A program made the translations under genes and the position numbers. A stretch of 64,000 nt of DNA from an uncultured Myxococcales bacterium (GTDB lineage Bacteria > Myxococcota_A > UBA9042 > DTJE01). The stretch covers positions 62,001 to 126,000 of the forward strand of contig CALJUR010000008.1 in assembly GCA_937975765.1 (NCBI GenBank), written 5' to 3'. Under the pieces are notes generated by a model. The model was not told the DNA's origin and did no database searches. It saw only the letters and a list, made by a program, of their open reading frames with translations. Shown one piece after another: positions 24,263 to 32,987 of the stretch (positions within the stretch are counted from its first letter, which is position 1; each line of letters begins with the position of its first letter).

Positions 24263-27200
24263 TCACCGTTCCCCGGCCCGCTCCATCGCCTCCAGCAGGT
24301 CCTTCCCGTGCCGCTCGACGAAGCGCCCGCCGACGCCCGGCAGGCCGTACAGTTCCACCAGGGTGCGGGGGCGCGAGGCCACGATGGCGCGCAGGGCCTT
24401 GTCGGTAAGGATGCGGAATGCGGGGACGCCCTCGTGGTTGGCTGCGTGGAGGCGCCACGCCTTCAGGGCCTCCATCAGCCCCCGGTCCGCGGCGTCGACG
24501 ATCGGGGCGGCGGTGCCCGTGACGGCGGCGGCGGCCTTCTCGCGCGGCGTGGCCGCGGCCTTGCCCTTGCGGGCCTTCGCGCCCGGGGAAGGTCCCTCGG
24601 GGCGTTCCTCGATCGGCACCGCGATGTCCTCCAGCCCGTCCAGCCGCTGGGCCGCCTTCGTCAGGTGCGCCCGCCGGAACGCGACCATCTTCCCGTCGCG
24701 CTCGATGGCGTCCTCGGCCAGCGCCAGGATCCGCGCGTGCTGCATCGCGCTGACCAGCCTTTCGAAGTCGGAGCGCTCCATCCTCCCGTCTGGGAACAGC
24801 GTCCGGTGCAGCGTGCCCGTGGCCAGCCCGTCGCGGCGCTGCAGTTCGCGCAGCACGCCGTCCATGGCCAGCCGCTCGGCGTCCGTGGGCGCCCGGAACC
24901 GCCGCACCTCGCAGTCCTTCGGCGCGCACGTGTCGCACTTCCCGCACGCCTTGCTGTCGTGTTCGCCGAAGTGCCGCACCAGCAGCGCCATCCGGCACGC
25001 GCCCGACCGGGCCAGGTCCAGCACCTGGTCGATCTGCGCCTCCCGGTGCCGCCGGATGGACTCGTAGGACTCCTCCCAGCCCGGCGCGCCGCGCGTCACC
25101 ACGTCGTCCGCGTCGATCGCCAGTCCGCCGTGGATCCACAACTTCGCGATGGCGTTTTCGGCCACTTCCGGTTCCAGCCCGCAGGCCCGCACCAGCATCT
25201 CGCGGGACAGCCCGTCGTTCGGGACCATCTCCCGCACGGACTTCAGGGTGGAAGCGGGCGGGTACTCGCGCTGGAAGAAGCCTTCGTGGACCTTGCGGTC
25301 GCCCCACCCGAACAGCAGGATGGCGCGCGCGCCCTGCCCGTCGCGGCCGGCGCGCCCGATCTCCTGGTAGTAGGCCTCGATGGACCCCGGCAGGGCCAGG
25401 TGGAAGACCGTCCGCACGTCCGGCTTGTCCACGCCCATGCCGAAGGCGATCGTCGCGACGATGACATCCAGGTTGCCGCCCAGGAACGCCTCCTGGACGC
25501 GCGACCGGGCCGCCGGGTCCATGCCCGCGTGGTAGGCAGCGGCGCGCAGGCGTCCGGACAGGCGCGCCGCGGCGTCCTCGGCGGACTTGCGGGTCGGCGT
25601 GTACACGATCGCGGGGCGCCGGCGCGGGTCGGCCAGCACCCGCTCGATCTCGTCCATGCGGCGGGAGGGCGTCCGCTCGGCCATCTCGATGGCCAGGTCG
25701 TCGCGCCGGAAGCCGCGGACGAAGCGATGGGCCTTCGGCACGTTCAACTGCTGGCACACGTCGTCCTGGACCTGCACGGTCGCCGTGGCGGTCAGGGCCA
25801 CGATCGGCGCCGGCATCAGCAGCGGCAGCCGGTCCTTCAGCAGCCGGTAGTCCGGCCGGAAATCGTGTCCCCAGTGGCTGATGCAGTGGGCCTCGTCCAC
25901 CGCGATCAGCGTCGGGCGGCGCTTCGCCAGCATCTCGGGGAAGCCCGGCACCGACAGGCGCTCGGGCGCGATGAACAGGAAGTCGAGGCGCCCGTTCAGG
26001 TAGTCGAGGCAGGCGGCGCGACTGTCCTCGCGGGAACGGCCGGAGTGGATCCGTTCCGCGCGGATCCCCCGGGACTTCAGCTTGCCGACCTGGTCCTCCA
26101 TCAGCGCGATCAGCGGGCTGACCACCAGCGTGGTGCCGCCGCGGGCCAGGCCGGGCAGCTGGTAGCACAGCGACTTGCCGCGGCCGGTGGGCATCACGAC
26201 CAGGGCGTCCCGGCCCGCGGCGACGGCGCGGCAGACCTCCTCCTGGCCGTCGCGGAACGTGGCGAATCCGAACCGGTCCCGCAGCAGGGCGCCGAGGTCG
26301 GCCGGGGCGGCCGGGGTGGTGGAGGGAGCGATGGAGGGCGCAACGGGCCGGGCCGCATTTCCCGGCTGCGCGGAGGCCGTCGCGGTCATCGCCGGTGCCG
26401 GGGGCGTTCCCGCCTGCGCCGTGGTCGCGCCGTTCCCGGGGAACCGCATCGACTTGACGGACCCCACGACCTCGATCACGTACCGCTCGATGCCGGCCAT
26501 GAACTCGTCGAAGGACGCCTCGCCGTGCTCCATGCGCTTCAGGAGAAGTTCCCACTCGCCGGTCATCGCCGGGCTCTTCACCTTCTCGTGCACCACGGCG
26601 ATCAACGCGATGCCGTCCTCCGTGGCCCGCAGCGACTTGCCCTTGCGTTCCACGTACCCGCGCGAGATCAGCGTCTCCAGCGTGGCCGCGCGCGTGGCCG
26701 GCGTGCCCAGACCGCGCTCGCTCATGGCCTCTTCCAGTTCGCGGTCGTCCAGCGTCCGTCCGGCCGTTTCCATCGCGGTCAGCAGGCTCGCATCCGTGAA
26801 ACGCTTGGGCGGCGTGGTCTCCTTGCGCAGGGCCTCCGCCGCCGTGACCGTCCGAACCTGTCCCTCGGACAGCCCGTCGGGCAGCCGGCCGCCCGCGCCC
26901 TCGTCCCCCTTCTCGTCCGCCTCGGCCGGGGCCTCGCCCTCGGGGGCGTCCTTGGCCTTCTTCCGCTTCTTCGCCTTCCCGTCCGCCTTCTCGGCCCGCG
27001 TGCCGGACACGTCCAGCACCTTCCAGCCGACCTGGGTGACGACGGTGCCCGACGCGCGGAAGTGGTCCAGCGCCCCCTCGGTGGCCACGTCGGTGACCAC
27101 CGTGGTGACGCGCGTCTTGTGGTCGCCGTGCCAGGCCATCAGCAGGCGCCGGCAGACCAGGTCGTACACCCGCTCCTCGTCCTGCGACAGCGGCTTGCCG

Positions 27201-28384
27201 TGGGGGTCCACCGTCGTCGGAATGATCGCGTGGTGGTCGGTGACCTTGGCGTCGTCCACGAACCGCGACGTCAGCGGTCGCGTGCCGGTGCCGGGCGCCA
27301 CGGCGTCGCCGTAGTACTTCCGGATGACGTCGGTGACCGCCCTGATGCGGTTCGCGACGTCCTGCGACAGGTGCCGCGAATCGGTGCGCGGGTAGGTCAG
27401 CAGCTTGTGCCTTTCGTACAGGGCCTGCGCGGCGGCCAGCGTGTCGTTGGCGGTCAGGCCGTACAGCCGGTTCGCGTGGCGCTGCAACTCGGTCAGGTCG
27501 TACAGCAGCGGCGGGGCCTGGTTCTTGTCCGACCCCGACAGCGAGACGACCTTCCCGTCCTTCCCCAGCACGCGGTCCCGGATGGCCTGGGCGTCGGCGG
27601 GTTCCGCGGGCAGGCGCGTCGCGTTGCGGGCCTCGCCTTCCGTGGCGGCGCGGGCCGGGTCGAACCACGTGGACGGGTACGAGTCCGCGCCCGTCCCGAA
27701 GGTGGCCACCACCTCGTGGTATACCTCGGGCACGAAGTCCCGGATCGCGATCTCGCGATCCACCAGCATCGCCAGGGTCGGCGTCTGGACACGGCCGACG
27801 GACAGCAGTTTCCGGTCCCCGTTCGGGTCGCCCTGCCGGCCGAACCGCAGGCTGTAGGCGCGCGACAGGTTCATGCCGACCAGCCAGTCGGCTCGCCCTC
27901 GGGCCTCGGCGGCACGGCCCAGGTTGTCGAAGTCCGTGCCGGGGCGGAGCGCGGCGAAGCCTTCCCGGATCGCCTCGGGGGTCAGCGACGAGATCCAAAG
28001 ACGCTTCGTGGGCTTGTCGCAACCCGCGACCCGGTAGATGTAACGGAAGATCAACTCGCCTTCGCGCCCGGCATCGGTGGCGCACACGACGTTCTCGACG
28101 TCCGGGGCGTTCAGCAGCCTCGCCACGGCGTCGAAGTGGTCCTTCGTGCCCGGCAGAGCGTGCAGCAGGAAGTCCTTCGGCAGCATGGGCAGCCGGTCGA
28201 ACCGCCAGGGCTTCCAGTCGGGGTTCATCGCGGCCGGTTCCGCGATGCCGACCAGGTGCCCGATGGCCCAGGTGACGACGTAGCCGTTGCCCACCAGAGC
28301 GGCCTGGTCGCGCTTCGTGGCGCCCACGGCACTGGCGAGATCCCGGGCGACGGACGGCTTCTCGGCCAGGATGACGACGGACAC
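24263..28384 (-). CDS. topB-recQ: Topoisomerase III-RecQ helicase fusion
   Basis: One 1373-residue frame from GTG 28384 (GGGAGG six bases upstream); an ATG at 28432 would add 16 residues. Residues 1-645 are type IA topoisomerase III: Toprim start VVILAEKPSVARD, acidic ATDAGREGELIF, LSVGRVQTPTL, and the strand-cleaving Tyr331 in LTYPRTDS (Tyr328 in E. coli TopB). The usual zinc-finger tail is absent. A Pro/Ala/Thr linker (about 648-695) leads into RecQ: FRDGQEEV, Walker A MPTGRGKS (about 731), AVDEAHCISHWGHDFR, QEIGRAGRDG, an RQC zinc site (CRMALL...CGKCDTC) and a C-terminal HRDC-like domain (about 1300-1373). Together these would decatenate recombination intermediates, like BLM-TOP3A. Confidence 0.95.
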   Translation of the reverse strand: MSVVILAEKPSVARDLASAVGATKRDQAALVGNGYVVTWAIGHLVGIAEPAAMNPDWKPWRFDRLPMLPKDFLLHALPGTKDHFDAVARLLNAPDVENVVCATDAGREGELIFRYIYRVAGCDKPTKRLWISSLTPEAIREGFAALRPGTDFDNLGRAAEARGRADWLVGMNLSRAYSLRFGRQGDPNGDRKLLSVGRVQTPTLAMLVDREIAIRDFVPEVYHEVVATFGTGADSYPSTWFDPARAATEGEARNATRLPAEPADAQAIRDRVLGKDGKVVSLSGSDKNQAPPLLYDLTELQRHANRLYGLTANDTLAAAQALYERHKLLTYPRTDSRHLSQDVANRIRAVTDVIRKYYGDAVAPGTGTRPLTSRFVDDAKVTDHHAIIPTTVDPHGKPLSQDEERVYDLVCRRLLMAWHGDHKTRVTTVVTDVATEGALDHFRASGTVVTQVGWKVLDVSGTRAEKADGKAKKRKKAKDAPEGEAPAEADEKGDEGAGGRLPDGLSEGQVRTVTAAEALRKETTPPKRFTDASLLTAMETAGRTLDDRELEEAMSERGLGTPATRAATLETLISRGYVERKGKSLRATEDGIALIAVVHEKVKSPAMTGEWELLLKRMEHGEASFDEFMAGIERYVIEVVGSVKSMRFPGNGATTAQAGTPPAPAMTATASAQPGNAARPVAPSIAPSTTPAAPADLGALLRDRFGFATFRDGQEEVCRAVAAGRDALVVMPTGRGKSLCYQLPGLARGGTTLVVSPLIALMEDQVGKLKSRGIRAERIHSGRSREDSRAACLDYLNGRLDFLFIAPERLSVPGFPEMLAKRRPTLIAVDEAHCISHWGHDFRPDYRLLKDRLPLLMPAPIVALTATATVQVQDDVCQQLNVPKAHRFVRGFRRDDLAIEMAERTPSRRMDEIERVLADPRRRPAIVYTPTRKSAEDAAARLSGRLRAAAYHAGMDPAARSRVQEAFLGGNLDVIVATIAFGMGVDKPDVRTVFHLALPGSIEAYYQEIGRAGRDGQGARAILLFGWGDRKVHEGFFQREYPPASTLKSVREMVPNDGLSREMLVRACGLEPEVAENAIAKLWIHGGLAIDADDVVTRGAPGWEESYESIRRHREAQIDQVLDLARSGACRMALLVRHFGEHDSKACGKCDTCAPKDCEVRRFRAPTDAERLAMDGVLRELQRRDGLATGTLHRTLFPDGRMERSDFERLVSAMQHARILALAEDAIERDGKMVAFRRAHLTKAAQRLDGLEDIAVPIEERPEGPSPGAKARKGKAAATPREKAAAAVTGTAAPIVDAADRGLMEALKAWRLHAANHEGVPAFRILTDKALRAIVASRPRTLVELYGLPGVGGRFVERHGKDLLEAMERAGER

Positions 28385-28627
28385 GGCGGCCTCCCGGGGG
28401 CGGAGTGTAGTCGGAGGGAGGATCGACCGCAACGGGCGCGCGTTTCACGGACGGCCCGGGGCCTGCGGACGGGCGGCGCAGGCCGTGGATTGGCGGCGGC
28501 GTGGCGATCGGCGCGGGGGACGCGCTCGCGTTCCACGGCCGCTGGCGGTCGCGAGGATCCTGCCGGGGTTGGCCATCCCGCCATCACGGTGCGAACATGC
28601 ACGCAGTCTACGAACGTTCGGGGTGTC

Positions 28628-29329
28628 ATGGACCGTGCGAACCCGGGCCCACTCCGCTGGCAGACCTGGCTGGTACGAGGCTGGTTCGCCTGCACGCTGG
28701 CAGCCTGGATCGCCGGGCCGCCGATCCTGGCCGGAACGCCTGGATGGACCGCTTTCTGGGCCTACGTGGTCGTCCTGGTCGCCGGGCTGATGCTGCACCG
28801 CGTCCACGTCCTGCGCCGCAATCCCGGCCTGTGGGCCAGCCGTCGCGAGGTGGGGGCGGGCTCCAAGGCCTGGGACTACGCCTGGAACCTGGGGTTCTGG
28901 CCGCTGATGGCACTGGTGCCGAACGCGGCGGGGCTGGACTTCCGCCTGCAGGCCTGGCTGCTGCACCCGGCCTGGTTCGTGCCGGGCGTGGTGCTGCTGG
29001 CCGGCGGGCTGTCCCTGTCCGCCTGGGCGATGGGCTGCAACCCGTTCTTCGAAGGGACCGTGCGGATCCAGGCCGACCGGGGGCATCGCGTCGTCGAGGC
29101 GGGCCCCTACCACGTCATCCGCCACCCGGGCTACCTGGGACTGTGCCTGTGGGCGATGGCCACACCGTTCCTGCTGCTGTCCGGATGGGCCTTCCTGCCG
29201 GCCCTCGCCGTCGTGGCGTGGGTCGTGCTGCGGACGGCGCTGGAGGACCGGACGCTGCGGCGCGAACTGCCGGGATACGACGATTACGCGCGGCGGACGC
29301 GGTACCGGCTGGTGCCGGGCGCCTGGTAG
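28628..29329 (+). CDS. Isoprenylcysteine carboxyl methyltransferase-family membrane protein
   Basis: A 233-residue protein with about five membrane helices and the ICMT/PEMT C-terminal signature: VVEAGPYHVIRHPGYLG, then ALEDRTLRRELPGYDDYARR. In characterised relatives these bind S-adenosylmethionine at the membrane face; bacterial members methylate varied lipids or small molecules. ATG 28628 has only a weak GGGG upstream. It is divergent from the Top3-RecQ gene (243 bases between). A second family member is at 50980. Substrate unknown. Confidence 0.87.
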   Translation: MDRANPGPLRWQTWLVRGWFACTLAAWIAGPPILAGTPGWTAFWAYVVVLVAGLMLHRVHVLRRNPGLWASRREVGAGSKAWDYAWNLGFWPLMALVPNAAGLDFRLQAWLLHPAWFVPGVVLLAGGLSLSAWAMGCNPFFEGTVRIQADRGHRVVEAGPYHVIRHPGYLGLCLWAMATPFLLLSGWAFLPALAVVAWVVLRTALEDRTLRRELPGYDDYARRTRYRLVPGAW

Positions 29330-29382
29330 GGCGCTCGCGGGATGTCTTCAGGGAAGGGTCGGCGGGCGGCCGGGGGACCCGG

Positions 29383-30501
29383 TCACTCCTGGCACGGCGC
29401 GGTGGCGCTGTCGTCGAAGTTGGCCTGGTCCGGGAACAACTGGTTGCAGGCCGGCGTGTCGCAGTACTCGGTGTCGGTGGCCCACGTGCAGGGGTCGGCC
29501 ACGCCGCAGGTGCACGGCGTGTACACGCCGTTGGTGCACTGCGCGGTCACCTTGGCCGAGTCGTTGCAGGTGTAGTTCGCGCACACGCACATCGCCACGC
29601 CCCAACTGGCATCGCAGGCCCCCTCGGGGTCCGGCACGGCGCCCATCCCGGCGCAGTAGGCCGTGCAGTCCTCGGTCGCCTTGTTGCCGTCCTCGCCGCA
29701 GTTGCAGGGGTTACCGTCGCCGTCGCAGAACGAGGCAAAGGACTCCGGATCGCAGGTGCCGGTGCACGAGCAGTCGGCCGTGTCGTCGAAGTGGTCCTCC
29801 GGGAAGTACTGGGCGCAGGCCGCGTCGCAGTAGCCGTCACCCTGCCAACCGCAGGGGTTCGCGGCCGCGCAGGTGCAGGGAGTGTAGGCCATGTCCTCGC
29901 ACTGCCCCGTGACCAGGGTCGCCTGTGCGCAGTCGTAGGTGCATCCGCAGGTGGCCGCGCCGTCCTCGCCCAGCACGCACTGGTCGCCGACCGCGTAGTT
30001 CTGCGAGCAGATGTCCGCGCACACATAAGGTTCCCACGCGCTGGTTTCGGGGTTGCAGTAGCAGATCGTGGTGCCGTCGGCCGCGCACACGGTCGACTCG
30101 GGCGACGCGCAGGCGCCCGAGCAGGCCTCCATCGCCTCGGGCGTGGTGTCCTGGACGGCGGTGTCCGTGCCGACGTTGTCGGTCGTGGCGGTGTCCTCGA
30201 TGGCGGTGTCCGTGCCGACGTTGTCGGTCGTCGCGGTGTCCTGGACGGCGTTGTCGGTCGTCGCGGTGTCCTGGACGGCGGTGTCGGTGCCAACGTTGTC
30301 GGTCGTCCCGTTGTCGGTCGTCCCGTGGTCGGTCTGCGCCTGGTCGTAGCCGGCGTTGTCCATCGTCTCGCGGGCGTCCGCGACATCCTGGACCAGGAGA
30401 TCACCCCCCAGGTCGGCCGTCGGGGTGGAATCGCTGCTGTCGCAGGCTGCGAACGCGATCAGCATCGAGGCGAACGAAAGAGCCAGGCAGGAACGAAGCA
30501 T
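29383..30501 (-). CDS. Cys-rich lipoprotein with Thr/Asp tandem repeats
   Basis: 372 residues. Lipobox FAAC gives a lipidated Cys20. Residues 61-120 are low-complexity repeats of TTDNVGTDTAVQDTA (15 residues, one unit shortened to 10), a flexible acidic stalk. After it the protein holds more than 30 Cys, including two copies of a module of about 55 residues, each with YTPCTC, then (N/D)PC.W, YCD.(A/P)AC and a FDD(T/S)A.(A/D)C ending. Such stalk-plus-Cys-rich lipoproteins are common in myxobacterial surfaces; no enzyme domain is visible. Upstream GGAG is 10 bases before the ATG. Confidence 0.82.
   Translation of the reverse strand: MLRSCLALSFASMLIAFAACDSSDSTPTADLGGDLLVQDVADARETMDNAGYDQAQTDHGTTDNGTTDNVGTDTAVQDTATTDNAVQDTATTDNVGTDTAIEDTATTDNVGTDTAVQDTTPEAMEACSGACASPESTVCAADGTTICYCNPETSAWEPYVCADICSQNYAVGDQCVLGEDGAATCGCTYDCAQATLVTGQCEDMAYTPCTCAAANPCGWQGDGYCDAACAQYFPEDHFDDTADCSCTGTCDPESFASFCDGDGNPCNCGEDGNKATEDCTAYCAGMGAVPDPEGACDASWGVAMCVCANYTCNDSAKVTAQCTNGVYTPCTCGVADPCTWATDTEYCDTPACNQLFPDQANFDDSATAPCQE
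30142..30321 (-). repeat. In-frame 45-bp tandem repeat inside the lipoprotein gene
   Basis: Codes residues 61-120 of the lipoprotein: four units of 15, 10, 15 and 15 residues of the TTDNVGTDTAVQDTA type, plus a leading TTDNG. The DNA is nearly identical between units (GTGTCCTGGACGGC on the plus strand recurs), so length variation by slippage or recombination is likely. Confidence 0.8.
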
Positions 30502-30625
30502 GTGGGTTTTCTCCAAGAAAGTCGCGCAACTGTACTCTTTTCCTTCAGGAACACAAGAGGGAAGGTGCCTTTCGATTGCCCTGCATGCCGGCGGGGTGCG
30601 CATGCCCGCCGCCCGGCGCCGGTGC

Positions 30626-30654
30626 TTGCCTGCGCCCGGACGTTCTGGTACTGC
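30626..30654 (+). promoter_or_regulatory. Sigma-70-like promoter, predicted leaderless, for the BaiN-type gene
   Basis: TTGCCT (30626-30631), 17-bp spacer, TACTGC (30649-30654), then six bases to ATG 30661. There is no Shine-Dalgarno before that ATG. The -10 is only partly consensus. Confidence 0.4.
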
Positions 30655-30660
30655 GTTTCC

Positions 30661-31899
30661 ATGCACGACGTGATCGTGATCGGCGGGGGCGCGGCAGGGC
30701 TGGCGGCCGCCGTTCGCGCCGCCTCCCTGGGGGCATCGACGCTGCTGCTGGAGCGCGGGCCCCGCGCCGGGCGGAAACTGCTGCTGACGGGCGGCGGGCG
30801 GTGCAACCTGACCTGCGACCGGGACGCCGCATCGTTCGTGCGGGACTGCGGGCCTTCCGCGCGCTTCCTGCACAACGCGGTCGGGCGGTTCGATCCGGCG
30901 GCCACGCGGGCATGGTTCGCGGACCTGGGCGTGCCCACGGTGCGCGAGCCCGACGGGCGCTGCTTCCCGGCGTCGGGACGCTCCCTGGACGTGCTGGCCG
31001 CGCTGGAGCGGGCCGCGCATCGCGCCGGGGCAGGCATGGCATTCGAATCCCGTGTGTCCGCGATTGCGCCGGTGCCGGGCGGCTTCCGGGTCGAGACCGG
31101 CCGGGCCTGCCACGATGCCCGTACCGTCGTTCTGGCGTCGGGCGGACGCTCCTTCCCCGGGACCGGTTCGTCGGGCGACGGGTACGACCTCGCCGCCTCG
31201 CTGGGGCATCGCATGGTTGCCCCGCGCCCCGGCGAGGTCCCGCTGGTCTGTGGGCCCCGCTGGCTGCACGACCTGTCCGGCCTTGGCCTCCCGGATGTCG
31301 GCGCCCGCTTCGCCCAGGGGCGGCGCGCCGTCCGGTTGCGCGGCGGGATCCTCTTCACCCATTTCGGCGTTTCGGGGCCGGTCGTCCTGGACGGCAGCCG
31401 CCTCGTGGCGCACTGGTTCGACGACGGGCCCGTCACCCTCGCACTGGATCTCGCCCCGGACCTGACCGCGGCGGACCTGGATGCCCGTCTCGCCTCTGCC
31501 GCCGGGGCCTCGGGTTCCCGGCACCTCAAGTCCCTGCTGCGCGACTTCGTCCCCGAGCGCCTGGCGGCCAGCCTCGTTTCGCGGGTGCTGCCCGGCCAGG
31601 ACGGCCCCGTCGCGCGCCTGCCGGCCGACCGTCGCCGCGCCGCGGCGGCGATGCTCAAGTCCCTCCAACTCGTCGTCTCGGGCACCCGGGGCTTCGAGGA
31701 GGCCGTGGTCACCGTGGGCGGCGTCGGACTGGACCAGGTCCATCCCGGGACCCTCGAGTCCCGCCTGGTTCCCGGCCTCCATTTTGCTGGTGAAGTCCTG
31801 GACCTGGACGGCCCCCGGGGCGGGTACAACCTCCAGATCGCCTGGTCCACCGGCCACGCCGCCGGCGCCCACGCAGCCGTCGCCTCCACCTCTGGTTGA
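30661..31899 (+). CDS. BaiN/HI0933-family FAD-dependent oxidoreductase
   Basis: 412 residues. FAD-binding Rossmann start VIVIGGGAAGLAAA, then LLLTGGGRCNLT, SGGRSFPGTGSSGDGY, HFGVSGP and the family's C-terminal signature VGGVGLDQV...FAGEVLDLDGPRGGYNLQIAW. HI0933-type flavoproteins are widespread and mostly uncharacterised; BaiN of clostridia reduces bile-acid intermediates, so no substrate can be inferred here. ATG 30661 lacks a Shine-Dalgarno but lies six bases after a -10-like box. Confidence 0.92.
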   Translation: MHDVIVIGGGAAGLAAAVRAASLGASTLLLERGPRAGRKLLLTGGGRCNLTCDRDAASFVRDCGPSARFLHNAVGRFDPAATRAWFADLGVPTVREPDGRCFPASGRSLDVLAALERAAHRAGAGMAFESRVSAIAPVPGGFRVETGRACHDARTVVLASGGRSFPGTGSSGDGYDLAASLGHRMVAPRPGEVPLVCGPRWLHDLSGLGLPDVGARFAQGRRAVRLRGGILFTHFGVSGPVVLDGSRLVAHWFDDGPVTLALDLAPDLTAADLDARLASAAGASGSRHLKSLLRDFVPERLAASLVSRVLPGQDGPVARLPADRRRAAAAMLKSLQLVVSGTRGFEEAVVTVGGVGLDQVHPGTLESRLVPGLHFAGEVLDLDGPRGGYNLQIAWSTGHAAGAHAAVASTSG

Positions 31900-31941
31900 T
31901 TGCCTGAAACGGTAGAAAATCAGGGAGTTCGGATGGTAATC

Positions 31942-31959
31942 ATGGTGACTGTCCCCGAA
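31942..31959 (+). repeat. Solo copy of the GGTGACTGTCCCC repeat
   Basis: ATGGTGACTGTCCCCGAA, then TTATCACGGGG. It shares GGTGACTGTCCC(Y)GA(W)TT with the copies near 7013-7030 (reverse strand) and 15664. It is a single arm with no intact opposite arm. Confidence 0.7.
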
Positions 31960-32213
31960 TTATCACGGGGGGTTGAAGGCGCCCTCTTGCATCCGGCGGA
32001 CCGGCTATTGCATACTCTCGGCGCCGAATTCCGGGTGACCGGGAGCGGGGGACCCAACGGGTCCGTCCTTCGCGGGACGGGCCTCGGGGCGCATCGCCGG
32101 TGACGGCGTAGGGCACTTCTCGGCCCGAGCCCGACAGCTAACCTCGCAGGCATCGAGGAGAGGCGGCCAGCGTCCGAACCTCCCCGACACACAGGACAGG
32201 CGACGGGATTGCC

Positions 32214-32236
32214 CGCGAACCGGAAACCGGTTCGCG
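32214..32236. other. Perfect 10-bp hairpin with AAA loop
   Basis: CGCGAACCGG (32214-32223), AAA, CCGGTTCGCG (32227-32236). The compact stem has no T-run after it, so it is either a structural element of a transcript or a protein-binding palindrome. Confidence 0.5.
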
Positions 32237-32314
32237 CAGGACCGATCGGCCTGGAACCCGGTCCACTTCCCCCGTCGGGCGGCGATCCTCCCCGCCGGCC
32301 GAGGGATGACATCT

Positions 32315-32347
32315 GCCCGGGGCGCGGCGGCCACCCGCGCCCCGGGC
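32315..32347 (-). terminator. Likely ferritin terminator hairpin
   Basis: A perfect 13-bp GC stem (32315-32327 with 32335-32347; GCCCGGGGCGCGG) and a seven-base loop, beginning 13 bases past the ferritin stop. No T-tract follows on the minus strand, as often in high-GC genomes, so it may slow polymerase or protect the 3' end rather than act as a classical terminator. Confidence 0.5.
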
Positions 32348-32360
32348 CGTGTCCGCATCC

Positions 32361-32843
32361 TCAGTCCCGCTTCACGTGACCGTCGAGTTGCAGCAGGGCG
32401 CCGACGCTGTCGCCGGCCATGCGCATCTTCTGCACCAGTTCGTCCGCGTTCTTCTCCTCCTCGACCTGCTCGGTGACGAACCAGGTCAGGAAGGCCACGG
32501 TCGCGTGGTCCTTCAACTTCTGCGCCTGTTCCACCAGCCGGTGGATGCAGCCGGTGATGTGCTTCTCGTGGGCCAGCGCCGCCTCGAACGCCTGCAGCGG
32601 GGACTTCCACTGGTGCGGCGGCGCCTGGATCGCCTTCAGGACCGGCTGGTGGCCGCGGTCCTCCAGGTACTCCATGAACTTCTCGGCGTGCGCGGCCTCC
32701 TCGCCCGCCTGGCCCTTCATCCACGCGGCGAACCCCTTCAACTGGTTCGCCTCGAACCAGGTCGACATCGACCGGTACAGGTACGACGAGTACAGTTCCT
32801 CGTTGATCTGGTCGTTCAGCGCCTGGAACATCTTCGAATCCAT
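32361..32843 (-). CDS. ftnA: Bacterial non-haem ferritin
   Basis: 160 residues, a typical 24-mer ferritin subunit that oxidises Fe(II) and stores Fe(III). Ferroxidase ligands align with E. coli FtnA: Glu16 (NEELYSSYLY, with Tyr23), Glu49 and His52 (GEEAAHAEKF), a central helix Glu near HEKHI, and the VTEQVEEE segment supplying the remaining ligands. AGGAGGG precedes the ATG. It is single-gene, with a strong hairpin just past the stop. No Fur box was identified by eye. Confidence 0.95.
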   Translation of the reverse strand: MDSKMFQALNDQINEELYSSYLYRSMSTWFEANQLKGFAAWMKGQAGEEAAHAEKFMEYLEDRGHQPVLKAIQAPPHQWKSPLQAFEAALAHEKHITGCIHRLVEQAQKLKDHATVAFLTWFVTEQVEEEKNADELVQKMRMAGDSVGALLQLDGHVKRD

Positions 32844-32987
32844 GGGTTCCCTCCTGCAAAGGCGGCGCGTCGGCCACCGGATGGAACCATCATGGACACG
32901 AAACCTCGGGATGTCACGGGGGAGGGGAGAAGCCGTCGAAAAAAAAGTGGGAATCCGCCAGGATCGAGCGGCGGGGCGAGTACGGTC

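Larger units (their letters stand above)
31900..32360. other. 461-bp non-coding region with repeat half-site and strong hairpins
   Basis: No frame with coding character is seen on either strand. The stretch holds a GGTGACTGTCCCC half-site (31942-31959), a perfect 10-bp hairpin (32214-32236) and a 13-bp hairpin just past ferritin (32315-32347). Its long non-coding length is unusual for this dense window; a small structured RNA is possible but unproven. Confidence 0.6.

Noticed and set aside
24308..29329. A 1673-residue open frame antisense to the Top3-RecQ gene
   Set aside because: It is the expected antisense product of a high-GC gene with few A/T third positions. Only its last part (from 28628) has real gene features; the rest is Arg/Gln/Val-rich low-complexity sequence.
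30142..30321. Regular repeats that might look like a CRISPR array
   Set aside because: Units lie in frame inside a lipoprotein gene, lack unique spacers of fixed length, and no cas genes are near.
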